From Colias croceus (lineage: Eukaryota; Arthropoda; Insecta; Lepidoptera; Pieridae), in the NCBI RefSeq assembly GCF_905220415.1, contig NC_059561.1:4480001-4544000 (forward strand): 64,000 nt of DNA, given 5' to 3'. Below, in pieces: positions 1 through 13,091 of this stretch (its first letter is position 1; the number at the start of each line of letters is the position of its first letter). The translations under genes and the position numbers were made by a program. Under the pieces are notes generated by a model. The model did not search any database and had not been told where the DNA came from. It saw only the letters and a list, made by a program, of their open reading frames with translations.

Positions 1-154
1 TTTAATTTGATCTGCTATAAAAAATAATACACATGGAACTAAAATCATTGCGCCTATTAGTAGACAGATACATGCTCTTTTATTTAACATATATTTTTCA
101 TCGCTCGGGTTATTAAGAGCAAAGTTATGGTCGTTATAAGTGAAATTGTTTCAA

Positions 155-245
155 CCGTACCCAGTCTACCCTAAACCTGGTTTTCATCCGGAATCGAATC
201 CGCGTCTCTTCAGTTTTATCCATTAACCACTGCACCAAGGAGACA
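155..245 (-). repeat. tRNA-derived SINE head
   Basis: On the minus strand this stretch has a Pol III type-2 promoter. An A box TGGTGCAGTGG lies at 238-228 and a B box close to GGTTCGANTCC (here GGATTCGATTCC) at about 200-189, at tRNA-like spacing. It does not fold into an obvious full tRNA, so a SINE head is the better reading. Confidence 0.5.
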
Positions 246-761
246 ATCATTAAGTTGCATCTCAATCGAATGTTTTTGTAGTAGGTATGAATATTTACAA
301 ATGAGTTTTGTTGAATGCAATTGTAGGGTATGAAGGGCTGCGAGGCGGGTGTAAAATATCCTCTTTAATTTATTTAAAGGTTTGCTTTTTATTTTTTCGG
401 TTTTTTTAAAGTTTCATATTTATTTATTGTAAAATTTCTTTGGGTTTTGAATACAATAAGTAATAAGGACGAGCTTTATTTCAGTTGTAAAGTTCACGTA
501 GCTACTCGGTTATAATTTGTAAATAAACAAACATATTTTCACAAAATATTACGGTTTCTTTTATTCGGTTTCTATTGTACGTTTCTTAATTTTTAAATCA
601 AGCGGATTGTGTGGAAGGTTTGACAGGAATAGTTAATAAAATTCCTTGCCTTATTTCGCATCTGTTTCACTCGTAGGTTTTTAAAGTGAAAATAGGTGAT
701 CACTACACCAGAGTAAGATTTTCTTTTACATATAATTTTGAAGTTGTTAAGAAGTGATAAA

Positions 762-968
762 TCTCGTGTACCCTAGTGGTGTAAGTGGCAGATGCATTAT
801 GCATACATCTATTTCACTGATCGATATTCTTTTAGGGACAAGTAGGTGATCAGCCTTCTGTGTCCTGCCAGACCGATTTTGTTTATCTTCGTCTCCACCG
901 GGAATCGAACTCAGCATTCTACGTTTCTACGCTCACGCGTCAACCTTTGTACCAAGGAGGTCGCGGAT
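762..968 (-). repeat. tRNA-derived SINE
   Basis: Minus-strand A box TGGTACAAAGG (954-944) and B box GTTCGATTCC (910-901) at tRNA-like spacing, followed by a longer body through 762. The A box matches the consensus at every fixed position. The element is a Pol III SINE rather than a tRNA gene, because no acceptor stem closes around it. Confidence 0.55.
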
Positions 969-1396
969 TGAAGTTGTTAGGTTTATCATAAATCCATTCT
1001 ATGCATGGATTATTCTATACAAGACGGTTAACTTTGTGGTAGCACAAGTAATAAGCCATTATAATGTTTACGATAGTCTTAAAGCTGAGTGCTTTAATTT
1101 TGTTGTAAAAGTTAGGTGTAACATTATGTTTATAGATACCCGTTGTCGTTAATGTGGAATAGAATTTATAAACAGTTTCCATGTTTTCTTATACCTATAG
1201 TTGTAACTTGTAATTCGGAATTAAAAAAAAACAGTACTTATAATTTAAAAACCCAATGTGTGTTAGTGACATTATCAAAATTATTTAGCACATTTAAAAC
1301 AATATTTGAACTTTTATTTTGAAGATTAGGTATTCTATTCATTTAAAATATTTTCCTTTGGCTAAGGATCAATCATTATTAATTTATCTACCACTA

Positions 1397-1575
1397 GTTG
1401 TGCCCCGCGGTTTTATCCGATTTCTCCGCTCCTATTGGTCTTAGCGTGATGATATTATAGCCTTCCTCGATAAATGGACTATTTAACACCGAAAGAAATT
1501 TTCAAATCTAGTTCCTTAGATTAACGCGTTCAAACAAACTAACTCCTTAGCTATATAATATTAGTATAGATTTTA
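1397..1575 (+). repeat. Dispersed retroelement tail (CCCGCGG type)
   Basis: Starts 'CTAGTTGTGCCCCGCGG' and ends '...ATAATATTAGTATAG'. Close relatives are at 18420-18505 plus 20495-20640 (one copy split by a transposon), 15970-16140 and 44729-44880 in this window. No coding capacity. Confidence 0.5.
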
Positions 1576-2925
1576 ATTTTACAAAGCGACGTATTTCCAC
1601 TAAACAAACATTTCAACGAGCAAACTATTCGTCAAAGGAACTGAACTATTTAATCAGAAATACAATCGCATTGAATGGACATCAAAGAAATTTTGAAATC
1701 GGATCCTGTATAAGAACGATCCATCATAATTTGACAGCTGAGAAAAAGTTCGTGCATTGTGTTTACATTTCAACCGCTCTTCTGTTGTATTTATTAAATG
1801 TTTAGTAGGTAATTGGTATCTGCTTTGGTATTTGAATATTTGGCTTTGTTGTTGAAGCAATTTGTATACAGTAGGCATGGAAAAAGCTTACAAATTCGTA
1901 CTAATTCGTAACATCCCTGTTAAACAATAAAATGCAATAAGAAGTTTTATAGTAAGTTTATCATTGTTATTACATGAAATATAATCTAAATTGGGAAAAC
2001 ATAATTAAATTCATGTTCGAAATAATTTCAAAATATATACAATTTGTCTTTGTTCAAATATATTTAAAACCTTATTTATTATTAAAACAAAGTAAAGAAT
2101 GGATGGTTCTATAATACCATGATGATTTGTCAATTACAAATGAAAATGAAATAAAGGTTACACATATTGATTCAAAAAGGAATATCACTCTTTTAATTAC
2201 GCATTACAGCCCTCAGGATTTATTAACAGATAAAAGAAACTAGTAATTTTCGCGTTGAAAGTCGTAAATATCAATTTGAATCTAATTACAGGTTCGTATG
2301 AGCTTGAAGTGATTTATTCAATAACAATGAACAGCAGACACTAGATAATTAGATATTTTGGTGAATGACGCCATATTTATAACGAAATGATTTGTGAGTT
2401 AGTTAATATAGTGTGTGTCTAATTGATGGATTTATAATTGTTCATATTTGATTTATGGTAATTATTTTGTGTTTTAAAATTTGCGTTTAAATTAAGTGTT
2501 AATTTATATTTTATGCTGAAAAATAAGTACGCTTTTGAGTTTCGAGTATATAATCTACTTTTTAACGAACTCTATATATGAAACTACCAAATAACAATAA
2601 ATAAGTAACTTATTAGAAAAAAAATTTCATCCCATGAAACTTTACAGCATCTTAAAACATGGATACAACTTAAAAATTATAATTATGTAATTGTAGATAT
2701 TTTTTTTTATTAGGAAAACAAAATTATATTTAGGACTAGTTTCAGCCTCCGATTTTGCCTTGTATGACATCCGGATAAAAAGCCGTTAAGAAATTATAAT
2801 TTATTTCTACATCAAATTTCATTTCAATTCAATTAATTTTTCAAATATCTACCTATACATTTCACACTTTCGTATTCAATAGAATTGTAAGGCCAATTAG
2901 ATTTTCCTGAAATGTGTCAATTGAT
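1576..2925. other. AT-rich sequence, nothing recognised
   Basis: No exon-like reading frame, RNA gene or clear repeat was recognised. Short open frames here lack any motif and run through low-complexity AT-rich sequence. Confidence 0.5.
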
Positions 2926-4195
2926 ATATTTATAACTTCAAACCTTAGATTACAAAATAAAAGACAGATGGAGCGTTGCCGAACTAAACCGAATGATTTA
3001 TCGTCATTTTCAATAAAGCTATGTGTGCTGTCATTTCGCCGCTGCACTGTACGTACACGGTGCTTCTGTGTGCGTGTAATGTTACCGGATATTGAAAAAT
3101 TTCCCAAATTTTTCCCCGACTAGACTAGACTAGAGAGACTAGACTAGAGGGTTATGTTTTTCGAGTTTATGTATGTATGTATTTGTTTGTGTATGTATAT
3201 GTATGTATTTCTTTGACACGCCCTGCAGTATAAACCGTTGGACCGATTTTGAGATGTGAGGTTTCATTGCAATCATCTGAATTATTATGTTAGTTGCGGT
3301 AGTGACGTAGGCTAAATACATAAATTAGCAGTCAAGTTTTAGTTTTTATTTTAAAATAATTTCGGGTTTATGATATTTTTTTTTATAATAATATTGTAAA
3401 AATTCTTTTATTATATAAAGTACCTGCCTACTAAAGTTATATATGGACAAAATAATTATATTCAATTTTAAATTATGTAAATAAATCACATAAAAAAGAG
3501 TTTCAATATTAACTATAATAATTATATTATTTTTTATTTTTCAAAATATGTATATGAATGCGAATAGCGGTAGTTTTTAGTCGAGAATACGGGAAATTTT
3601 ATTTTCATCGTGGAGTTCACATAAATTAAATCGCCAGCGAAAACGACTATGACGTTTTTAAGCTTTATAAAAGTAACAAAATAATGTATTATGCTTATTA
3701 AAATAATCTAATAATGATCATGAACCTTTCGTGCACTATAAAAATAATCACATTCACGATCGAAAAATCCAACAGTATTACCCTGAAGATCTTATAACCA
3801 ATTCACCGTTTTACCAATAAAAATGGCAAATTCATTTTCAAAATACTGGCAACATACGTTGAAGTTTTGTATTCCTTCATATCTGTAAAATTATTATTCG
3901 TATAAAGAAATAAATCAGCCAAATAATCTACAGAAAACCTGTGAAACGATGTTTCATCTTTTTTTTTGTTTTCGGGAACAAATTTTACAGCGTTTTATTA
4001 TCACAAGACAGCATTTTTTTACTAAGATTGCAAACCCTTTTTGACGTATTGCATGACACTATATGCGCTATAGCACTGGTGCAGCGACGTATTTGTTTTT
4101 GATTTCGTATTTTCTTTGACAAGGGCGACGGGCGGTTGTCATGCTCCATCTGTACTTTATTTTGTAATCTAAGCTTCAAACCATAACCTTTATAG
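2926..4195. repeat. Element with long diverged inverted ends
   Basis: The left arm (about 2926-3070) and the right arm (about 4050-4195, read on the minus strand) share a core of the form CTTAGATTACAAAATAAA and AGATGGAGC, and further inward a CGYCGCTGCAC motif. The arms are inverted, so this looks like a foldback or TIR element of about 1.27 kb. The interior carries GACTAGACTAGA microrepeats (3119-3148) and a GTATGTAT-rich tract (3168-3210). No transposase frame survives. Confidence 0.4.
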
Positions 4196-4984
4196 CTACA
4201 AAATATATATTGTGTGCTAAAGGTCAGTTTGTTCGTGATTAGTGAAACTGACGTGTATCGACAATAAATTGTTTGCTTGAGAAATTGTTAATATTTACTT
4301 TGGGTACACTAAAGATTAGGGATAATAGAATTAATGTTTTTGATTTTGATATCGCGGGTCTCAAACCATAGGGGCGTATCCACAAAACCCCTACTTTTCA
4401 GGAGAGACAAAAAACTTAATAACTTTTTTTGTGATTGAGCCACCTTGTTGTGTTTTTGCATGTAGCTATATATTAACACTGCAGTTAATATGGAATGCTT
4501 GGTTTTAGGATATTCCCTCTGTAACACTAGTTTTTAGCTGATACGTCTATTTGCCATGACGAATAGACGGCAAAACTCCGTCAAATTTCCCCCATAAATG
4601 TATGGAGTTTATGGACGTAAAACGCTTCTCCTTAAATTATTAATATTTATACTTATATTTATTTTTACCTAGTCGGTAACTCAAAATATTGTAATTTAGG
4701 AATGAGAACCCATCGAAATTAACGTTATTTACGCGGTTTTTAAAATTCTTACGCCTGTTTGGCTTGGCATTTATATTGAGAGGCGTTTGAATTCAAAGTA
4801 GAGGTATAAACCAGTTTTATTCTACAATGTAGACAAAAAAAAACAAATGGGAGTACCGGAGTAATTACACAATATTTTTTGTGTGAAAATAAAAATAAGC
4901 ATATAAAAAAATTAAATTTATTTATAAATCTGAACATAGTTACTTAGGTACCTACTTTAAATGACTAAAGTCACAAACATTTTT

Positions 4985-5268
4985 AACTACGTTAAAAACA
5001 ACCAACTTCAATATGTAACGGAAAAGTATAAATAAAAAAAAGATTTGATGTTATTAATTTTAACATAATATTATTTAGATGTGCTATTAACTAAATAGGT
5101 CTGATACTAAGTGCTTAGTGCTTGGCACCGACTTCAAAGCTATTTAATAAATAACTAGCACATCTAAATAATATGTAAGTAGTAATTAATAATATCAGAT
5201 CTTTTTTTTATTTTTTACTTTTCCATTATTGAAGTCGGTTGTTTTTAACGTAGTTATTTTTATTAAAT
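4985..5268. repeat. Foldback repeat, arms about 120 bp
   Basis: The left arm from 4985 (AACTACGTTAAAAACAACC) is matched in inverse by the right arm ending near 5258 (GGTTGTTTTTAACGTAGTT). TTATTTAGATGTGCTA (5070-5085) and its complement (from 5155) also pair. The arms enclose about 60 bp. The outer part belongs to a dispersed LINE-like tail seen again at 28457-28706. Confidence 0.55.
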
Positions 5269-6107
5269 ACTTTATAGTGTATTTTTCAACACGAATCAAA
5301 CGAGCCCAAACTCGATAAAGTTGAGTCAATATATTACTGAGTTCCTATGGCCACCTTCCGATTCCATCATCAAATCAGCTTTATGTCATGATAATGTTTC
5401 ATCGTTATCCAATTTACATACGTATACAAAATTTCAGCTTAATCGGTTACCGGGAAGTGTATCAAAGTTACTTGCTAGATTTCAATTAAGTCATCGAGAT
5501 CAGACAAAAATGCTCATAAAATAAAAACTGCTAGGCCTATCCGATAATTTTTTATGAGACCAATTCGACACCATTACGCATCAAACAAAAAAATAATCAC
5601 ATAGATCGGTCCAGAAACCTCGGAGTAATCGGTGTACATACATAAAAAAATATACCGGCCAAATTGATAACATAATTTTTACATGATTTGCTGGAGACAT
5701 CATTACATAATTATCTTAGCATTGAAGCTAGCACTCAATTTCGATTTGGTTCTGGGCAGCAATCAGAATAAAGAATCAGGTATTCCACATTGGTAAGCTT
5801 GGTGATATAAGTATAAGTACAAACATGTTGAGACTTCATTTACCCCTCTGTTTCTTTCGTACTCTGGCCAAAAGTAACAGTAGCCCTGTTTGCTCACTGC
5901 ATTATGTATTGTGAAATTCATAAAGCCCAATTTCCTTTTATAAAAGATAGGTTTACCCAAAACTAATGGACAGTATAATACTGCTTCGAAATCAAATACA
6001 GGTACAGAAAAGAAGAGTAGAGTCAACCATTGCCTTTAATTTGTCTTCTTCTTTTCTTCTTTGGCATATTCTTTCCTATTAACATGTTCTTCATTACACT
6101 CCTCCTG

Positions 6108-6295
6108 TTTTTCACGCGCAGCTTCGCCCGCTTTCTCTAAAACGATTTGAAATTTAAACTATCCTGTCTCTCAAGTTGGATCGAACTGCACATGGTGTGC
6201 GAATTTTATTATAATCGGTTAAGTGGTTTAAGAGTCCATTGAAGACAAACATTGTGATACGAGATTTATATATATTAAGATATATATTATATAAT
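6108..6295 (+). repeat. Dispersed retroelement tail, family 2
   Basis: Begins GCTTCGCCCGCTTTCTCTAA and contains CTCAAGTTGGATCGAACTGC. A second, close copy is at 36365-36541. It lies inside the 4.35-6.86 kb transposon and is therefore a younger insertion. Confidence 0.5.
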
Positions 6296-7053
6296 AAATT
6301 CACTAAAGTTATTCCACGCATTAGAATTACATCTACTCGCTTTGGCATCTCACTGCAGAATGATCGTGTTTCCATGTTGTTGACATGACGATACGTCCAC
6401 CAACTTGCTCTGTGACGTCCTCCTAGTGACGAAATCTGGAGACAGCAATACTAAAATATGTAGACGTATGTGCATACGTCCGCAGTGATGACTAAATATC
6501 CCCAGGATCATGTTGACATTGATGGTCGTATGTGCATACGTCTATATAGCTCGACACAATGATTTCAGGTTAAAATAAAACAAACAGTCGTATGTGCATA
6601 CGTCTATAAGGCACGTCAAAACTGCCTCAATAAGCAATAATATTGCTCTTACGTCTATTATACGGCTATATGGCCTAACAATAATTGTAGACTGTCTAGA
6701 TTACGGCAAATAATATTTTTCATTTTATACAAAAAGTAATCGGTATTAAAGTATAAGAAAAATTGAGGATATGTATTGCTTAAAGTAGAATCCAATGGCA
6801 TTAAAAACGAAAAATCGCATTTTTGCATATACGCCCCTATGGTTTGAGACCCGCGATATTTAGATGTTTCACCAGCACCCTAATAAGGGAAAAACCCGTT
6901 TACAACTCTTTTTAATACATACATAGAGATAATATAGACCTAACTAGATTCTTATACTTATATAAAAAAATCAGTCACGCCGTTTTCAGTGTAGTTGACA
7001 TTAGAGTTCTATATTATAGTAGAGCCACAGAATACATAATAGTAGCTAAACGC

Positions 7054-7552
7054 TAGTAGAGCCATAATAGGCAACATTTGACAGTTCAAGTAAATTCAAC
7101 AACGTAACCTAGTAACGACGACATAGAATAACATGATATTTCGTTTTGTTAGAACTGCACATTTGGTTAACTTTTTTCAATTTCAATTACATATTTATAA
7201 TAATAATATGACCGATACAAATAATTTTAAGATTTCATTTTACTGATAAACCATTCTAAACATAATAAACAATTTCTGAATTGAAGAACTGACGTCGCTA
7301 CAATTTTGTGTCAATAACCTTTTTTCTTTTTAAATACCAGAGACGTTACTCTAAAAATCGAAATCTGACATCTAGAATCGAATGCATTGATTACTTGTGA
7401 ATAAAAATCATTATAAATTAATAAATTCGATTGACAAATGTTTCAAATCCGTATCGATTAATTCACTTTAATCGATGTTTTTAAGCAGGTTACTTCTCTT
7501 CGAAGGTAAAATTGATAGACGTCAAATGTTGCCTATTAAATTGGCTCGACTA
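7054..7552. mobile_element. MITE, TA target site
   Basis: Left end TAGTAGAGCCATAATAGGC..., right end complementary to TAGTCGAGCCAATTTAATAGG. Both continue into GGCAACATTTGAC. TA dinucleotides bracket the inverted repeats, as in Tc1/mariner-like MITEs. Interior about 440 bp, AT-rich, non-coding. Confidence 0.6.
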
Positions 7553-10500
7553 TAGCCTATAGCCTATATATATAGACTATAGTACCTAGGTATACTGAAT
7601 TAATGTCATGTTTTTATTCCTAAAAATATCTCACTTATGAAAGATTAACAATTAATAAGGACTTACCTTAGAGTTTACCGTTCGTACCGTTTAAATAGAT
7701 CAACCAAAATACATTATTTTGATAACTTGCATCTCAAAAAGCTTTAATCGACTATATAAAGGATCTTATGTGACGTTTTATATCTAATGTTCATAAAGCA
7801 GGTTGAGAATCCAATAAAACCGCTATCATGGTTATAACCTTGGTAATAAACACTTTATTGATAAAATTTGAAAGCTCATAAAGGGATGACTTAAATTGCA
7901 ATTTTTGTGGGCTTAGAATAAGATAAACGGTGTTTATGAATGGAAAATATGGGTTCGTAATAAGTAAAGGTAACCTGTACGTTATACGTATGAGGGTGCT
8001 ATTTTTTTTGTGAAATTGGTATAGATTTTATGTGTGGACATTTCGCATTTACTATCTATCACGTTTTTAGGTGACGTTTTAATAAAGTAGTTATTTCGTT
8101 CTAAAATTTTTGTATTTTTATTGTAATGTCATTTATACCAACCTTTTATTTGAAATACATACTGCCTGAAGTATTTGATTCTAAATTACAGTTTTAACTT
8201 CATACATTAACCAAACCTGTATTACGTATCGATAGCAATAAACATTGCTATGAAAGGGTAGCTAAACCCCAGTCCCCATCATTACCATCACAATTACAGA
8301 GCAATTACCTAGGGGCGCCGTGAGTCATTGTATGACTAACCAAAACCACGTGGTTATGTTTATTTTTATATATGACTGAAAATATCGTTTTTTTGCATTT
8401 TATTAATTTTCGGATATAGCGATAAAGTTGAAAGTGCAATGAGGAATGATGGGGTAAATCCAATAAAACAATCGTAGTAAATATTGATGATGTATTTTGA
8501 TGATTAAAAAGCACTTCTGGAAGAAGTGTGTTTGAAATAACACATATTATATCTATTAATAATGTAGAAAAGCTTCACAAATTAATTATTATATCACGAC
8601 TTCCTCTTTAATTAAAAATCTGGTCCAATCCGTTATCGTGATGAAAAAAACAATATTCTCATAGCAAGACATCACTGATCACGTTCGCGTTAACATAAAA
8701 TAACCCGTCCCTAAAGTACACACTGACCCATATGTTTATGGCCTAAAATTTCAAAAATGTGTACCTACATAAAATCAGTAAAAAGGTACGTTTTGGGACT
8801 TGCTACTTCACTTTATCCGAATCAGCTGGAGTGTAAAGGTAATTAGCCTAAATATTTCTATCACAACAGGAAGGCAGTTGACGTTACCTCCGGTGACGAA
8901 ATACAGCTTCATTTGAATATTAAACGTTATGTGTAGTAAGTTAGGGTGCAGTTCGCATTGAACGGAATTTAAGTTTGTTTTCGTCGAAAAAATGCAGCGT
9001 AAATGCAGGTTAAAATTATTGAAAATATTTCGTGGAAATTTTTTTGCTATATCATGTTATTAGGAATGTAAACAATAATGTTTGATTGAATATGCATTAT
9101 GAAATGTTTTCTTGGAGATCGGAATTATTTTGCTCGTTACTTGAAATGATTGATTCAAAAATTAAAAAAAAGTTTAACGTAATAATATCTGCAATGAATG
9201 AAACTAGAAGTCAAACTCGTATAATTTTTTCCATAACCAAAAAATATAAAACACAACAGCCTCATTCTTATCTATTACCTACTTCTTTTGAATCCTTTTA
9301 AAATTATATTTTAAAACTACGTGAGTTATAAAAGCTAGTTCTATAATTCAGGTAAGGTGATTTCACGCATGGAAACATCATAAAAGCCCGCGTCTTCGTC
9401 CATTGAGGACCGCCCTATTGAACATTTAGTCACACTGCTCACACCTGCTTACTATGAGTTTTCGAAAAGTACAAAATATGACGTTATTATTATATGTATA
9501 AACACGTGGAGATAGTTTCTACTACTTATAATATAGTTTTACGTGTTTTTTCTAGGTATGAATGAAAAAGGAAACGTCTTGATAACGAAATGTAATAACT
9601 ACACACAAACATTAATGATATTTATTTCGTTGGCATGAAGTCGCCAAATATGCCAAACTTGACCACAATTTGTGTCAAAAGTAGATAGGTTCAAATCTTA
9701 GAGTAATGTATAGTGTAAGGTAAGGTACAAATATAATAAGTACAAATTTATTGTACTGAAAAATAAAGACAGAAAGTTATCTATAACATGTATCTTTTTA
9801 TCCAATTGTAACTTTCTATTGTTGCTGGTTCACGATTGTACCTCGATATTTCTTTAATTTTCTCATAAACTGTAATTATCGATGGTGTGTCTCATTTTAA
9901 ATTCGCAGTCTTACCTGTTATTCAATACGTACAATTGTTATATGGGTGGTTCGTACAAAAAAGCTAATCCGTTGACAATATGATTACCGAGTTGTGAAAT
10001 GCTTTGTGCGCAATAATTAACGATATGTGAAATTAATTCGACACGCTTTCGAGTTTCTATCGAGTTGCAATAGTAGTGATGTTTTCCTGGAATTAAGTAA
10101 GGAAGGCATTTTGATACTCAATGTTGCTTTGGCATTTGTAAATTTTAGTTTCTTGGAAGTTGTTTTGAAAGAATATTGGCTTACTTTTCAGTTAGTATCG
10201 AATTTTACGGGTTTGTAAATAGGTAGTAATTGAATGACAAAGCATAGTTTTCTTCTGGAATCATCATTGCTTGATTAAATGTTATTTAAGTTACAATTAT
10301 TTATTATCTAGGTATAGAGACGGTTTGATTGTTTTCAGTTTTCCTTCATTGATTAAACCTGTTGTGATGAGCTCATTCAAACAATAAACGTTATAAATTT
10401 ACCCAAATTACCAATCGAACCCTACTTATGTATTTAAAATTATTGCTAACAATAATTTGTGTAGGTATTTCTTAAAAAATGTTAAATAAGTAGAAAAAGA

Positions 10501-11490
10501 ACATAAATAAATAATTGTTCGTGTGTCCTTATTCCCAGGCCGATTTTTATAATATCTATGTTCTATAGAATTTGTAACTGTATTTCTTTGTCCTAAGATT
10601 GAAAATCTATTGTGACATATTTTCACACTACGGTGCCAAGTAAGCTAAAAACGGTGATATGCTAATTGTAACAAAATTTGGGTAAACAGAGTTAGTTGGT
10701 AATGAGACAATTAGAAATAGAAATCTAGTATTGTCAAAAGAATAGAAAAAAAATGAAAAAGGTATGTTGAAGAAGAATTTGTCATAAATAAGAGAAAAAC
10801 ATGCAAAAGTGCTTCAGTATTTTAAAATTCTGTTATGCGCTATTAAGACATCAATAATAATCTTCAGAAGACCATTTTCTGTAGAGCTTTAGAAAATATT
10901 TTAATCAACAAACTTTTAAGTTTTAACTTTGATCATTTATGAAAAAAAATTTTTCTTTAAAAACTATCCTCACTAAACTATTCTTATTCAACAGAACCGA
11001 TTAAAACGTCTTATGTATTGACTAAAATCACCATCATTTACTCCCAAATACGCAACACATAGTCATAACAACCCAAGTATTTAAAACCAATTTCCTCCCA
11101 TAAAACCGCCAAACCCGTATATTACTTTAACCCATTCACACGGTCATGTCAATATTAGCTTCATAAGCTATGACTTATCGCCACACCTTAAATACTTGTT
11201 GGACTGGATGCACATATTATATTAGTTAACGGGAAGCGAAATAATATTTTAACGTTCACTAATCCTATGTGATAAATGTAGGTATGCTATATTCTAGATT
11301 GGACTTTCCAAGATTAGCGAAATATATCTGGATGTATATCTTACACTAGGACTCATTGGAACTTAAATTACGAGATTTGTAAGAGTGTACCTACGCTTTT
11401 GAATATTTGTATGTGACAAATTATGATATACCTACGTATTACATAATAATATATGTATGTACCTACTATTAGTACAATTATGCTCGTAGA
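7553..11490. other. Gene-free upstream sequence
   Basis: No exon, RNA gene or structured repeat could be supported. Short open frames (for example 9086-9301 and 10027-10218) are unsupported by any motif or splice context. This is a plausible place for regulatory DNA of the downstream Wnt gene, but nothing in the sequence proves it. Confidence 0.4.
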
Positions 11491-11498
11491 CTAGAAAG

Positions 11499-13091
11499 TC
11501 TAGTAACCACGGACTAGGAGAATATATGTAACGTAGAAATATTCTCCTATGGGTCGATCAACTTTTATTGGTCCGACGTGTACGGATCATGTCCCTGAAG
11601 GATAATTAATAAACATGAAATCATAAAGAGTTAAATTCGTTTTAATTATATTCCTTTTAATATTTTCTAGCATTATTGCGAACAATATTTTACTTGTTTT
11701 ATTAATTTGTGCGTTGTTTCATGGTTGTCGAGGGACTAAATGCAATTTTCCAGTACTATCACATTTGTCCCCATGCCACAATGCATTAACAAACTTCGCA
11801 TCACGAACACATACTATCACGACCATAAATACCAAATACACTCCTTGTTTCAGTACATAATTATTGACATCCAAACATACAAACCATTTTTTTTTTATTG
11901 GATATAATACGATTTTCAGGCATTTTACTTTTGTCCCCATAAATCACCTACATGACACAAGTCTCACAGACAACCGTAATTTAGTTATGAAACCAAAACA
12001 CATATGGCGCGGTAGATTCCTAAACAACAAGCTAAACACAATAATTAACTGTCGGGCTCAAACGCCACTCTGATTTGTATAAAATCACGGCAACAGTCGT
12101 CCGAGCGTTGTTGGTGAGTGTGGGGTGGCTTTTTTGTCAGTCCGTCAGACAACTGTGATTAAAACGTAAGTACTTGATGCATTGTTATCAATTATACTAC
12201 ACGAGATGCGCTTTCGTCTATATTTTAGTGTGAGCTGAGATTAATATATAAAATAACAATAGTATTTGCTTGGCGGCTCAAAATTTAAAAAATGTCCCGC
12301 GGACAACCAGTCACTTGGTCAACCAAAGTGGTTGTACCATGGACAATTTGGTTGTCCCTAGGACAATAATTATATAAAACTTATACTTTAACAGTTAAAT
12401 AGTTCATGTTTTGTTTATTACTCGGCTGTTTCGGGAACACATTTTTATTACGCGATTTTATGTCTAGTTTAATTGTAATTTTAACATTTCAAAAATCAAG
12501 ACGCTACTACTACAACTAAGATGTCCCCATATGAAAATCACATTATACTTCATTCATTCAGTTTTATCGAGAATCAGTTCATTTTAACTAAGTAAAATCA
12601 ATAATACGATACGTAACAACCTCGCCTTAATAGTTTTTTTGTAAAAAATATCACTATTTCCGCTTTACTGAAACTTTTTTATATATGAAACATTATTTGG
12701 TTGTTCAAAAGACATCATTCGTTTCAATTTTAATAAAAATATTTCGTATTTTGGGTGTAAATAGAACAAATATCAAAATATTATTTATTATTTAATATTA
12801 AAAGAATTTGTTTTAATTCTTAAGGGAATTTAACATTTAAAAAAGTACTATTGTGTAAGTTGTCCAAAGGACATTATTTCCCGTGAATAGATCGGTTCGT
12901 GAAGTTAAATCCACAAATGTATTTAATCAACATCACTGCTGCTTATATAATCTTAATCTACGAAGAATTATCTTCTAAATGAAATAGTAAAATGCTGAAA
13001 ATTAAGTTAAAAAAAAAAATACGAGAAAATTATGATCGGGACCTTTAAAAATTGATTGACCCCTATAGACTCCTAGTCCGTGGTTACTAGA
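11499..13091. mobile_element. 1.6-kb DNA transposon with 22-bp TIRs
   Basis: TCTAGTAACCACGGACTAGG plus AG is present at 11499-11520 and as its exact complement at 13070-13091. Further inward, weaker inverted similarity persists (ATGGGTCGATCAAC against ATAGGGGTCAATCAA). The interior includes a nested smaller element at 12291-12875 and short frames without recognisable domains. Confidence 0.6.
12291..12875. mobile_element. MITE built on GTCC/GGAC palindromes
   Basis: Left end AATGTCCCGCGGACAACC, right end TTGTCCAAAGGACATT in inverse orientation. Each end is itself a small palindrome (TGTCC...GGACA), and the motif recurs near the left end at 12334-12365. Nested in the 11.5-13.1 kb element. Confidence 0.45.

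Larger units (their letters stand above)
4349..6858. mobile_element. 2.5-kb DNA transposon with near-perfect TIRs
   Basis: The ends are inverted copies of ATCGCGGGTCTCAAACCATA followed by GGGGCGTAT (left 4351-4379, right 6856-6829). ATAT flanks both sides and may be the target duplication. The interior carries the word TACGTCTAT several times (4537, 6537, 6599, 6651) and three 18-bp palindromes GACGTATGTGCATACGTC or near copies. Other repeats are nested inside. No intact transposase was seen, so it is non-autonomous or decayed. Superfamily not assigned. Confidence 0.65.

Noticed and set aside
830..968. A nuclear tRNA gene.
   Set aside because: A and B boxes are present, but no acceptor stem or proper anticodon arm could be closed; a SINE explains it better.
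12077..12171. TATAAAA followed by an initiator-like TCAGTC and strong donors (GTGAGT, GTAAGT), looking like a promoter and first exon.
   Set aside because: It lies inside the 11.5-13.1 kb TIR element, and the TATA-to-initiator distance (about 60 bp) is wrong. Better explained as transposon sequence.
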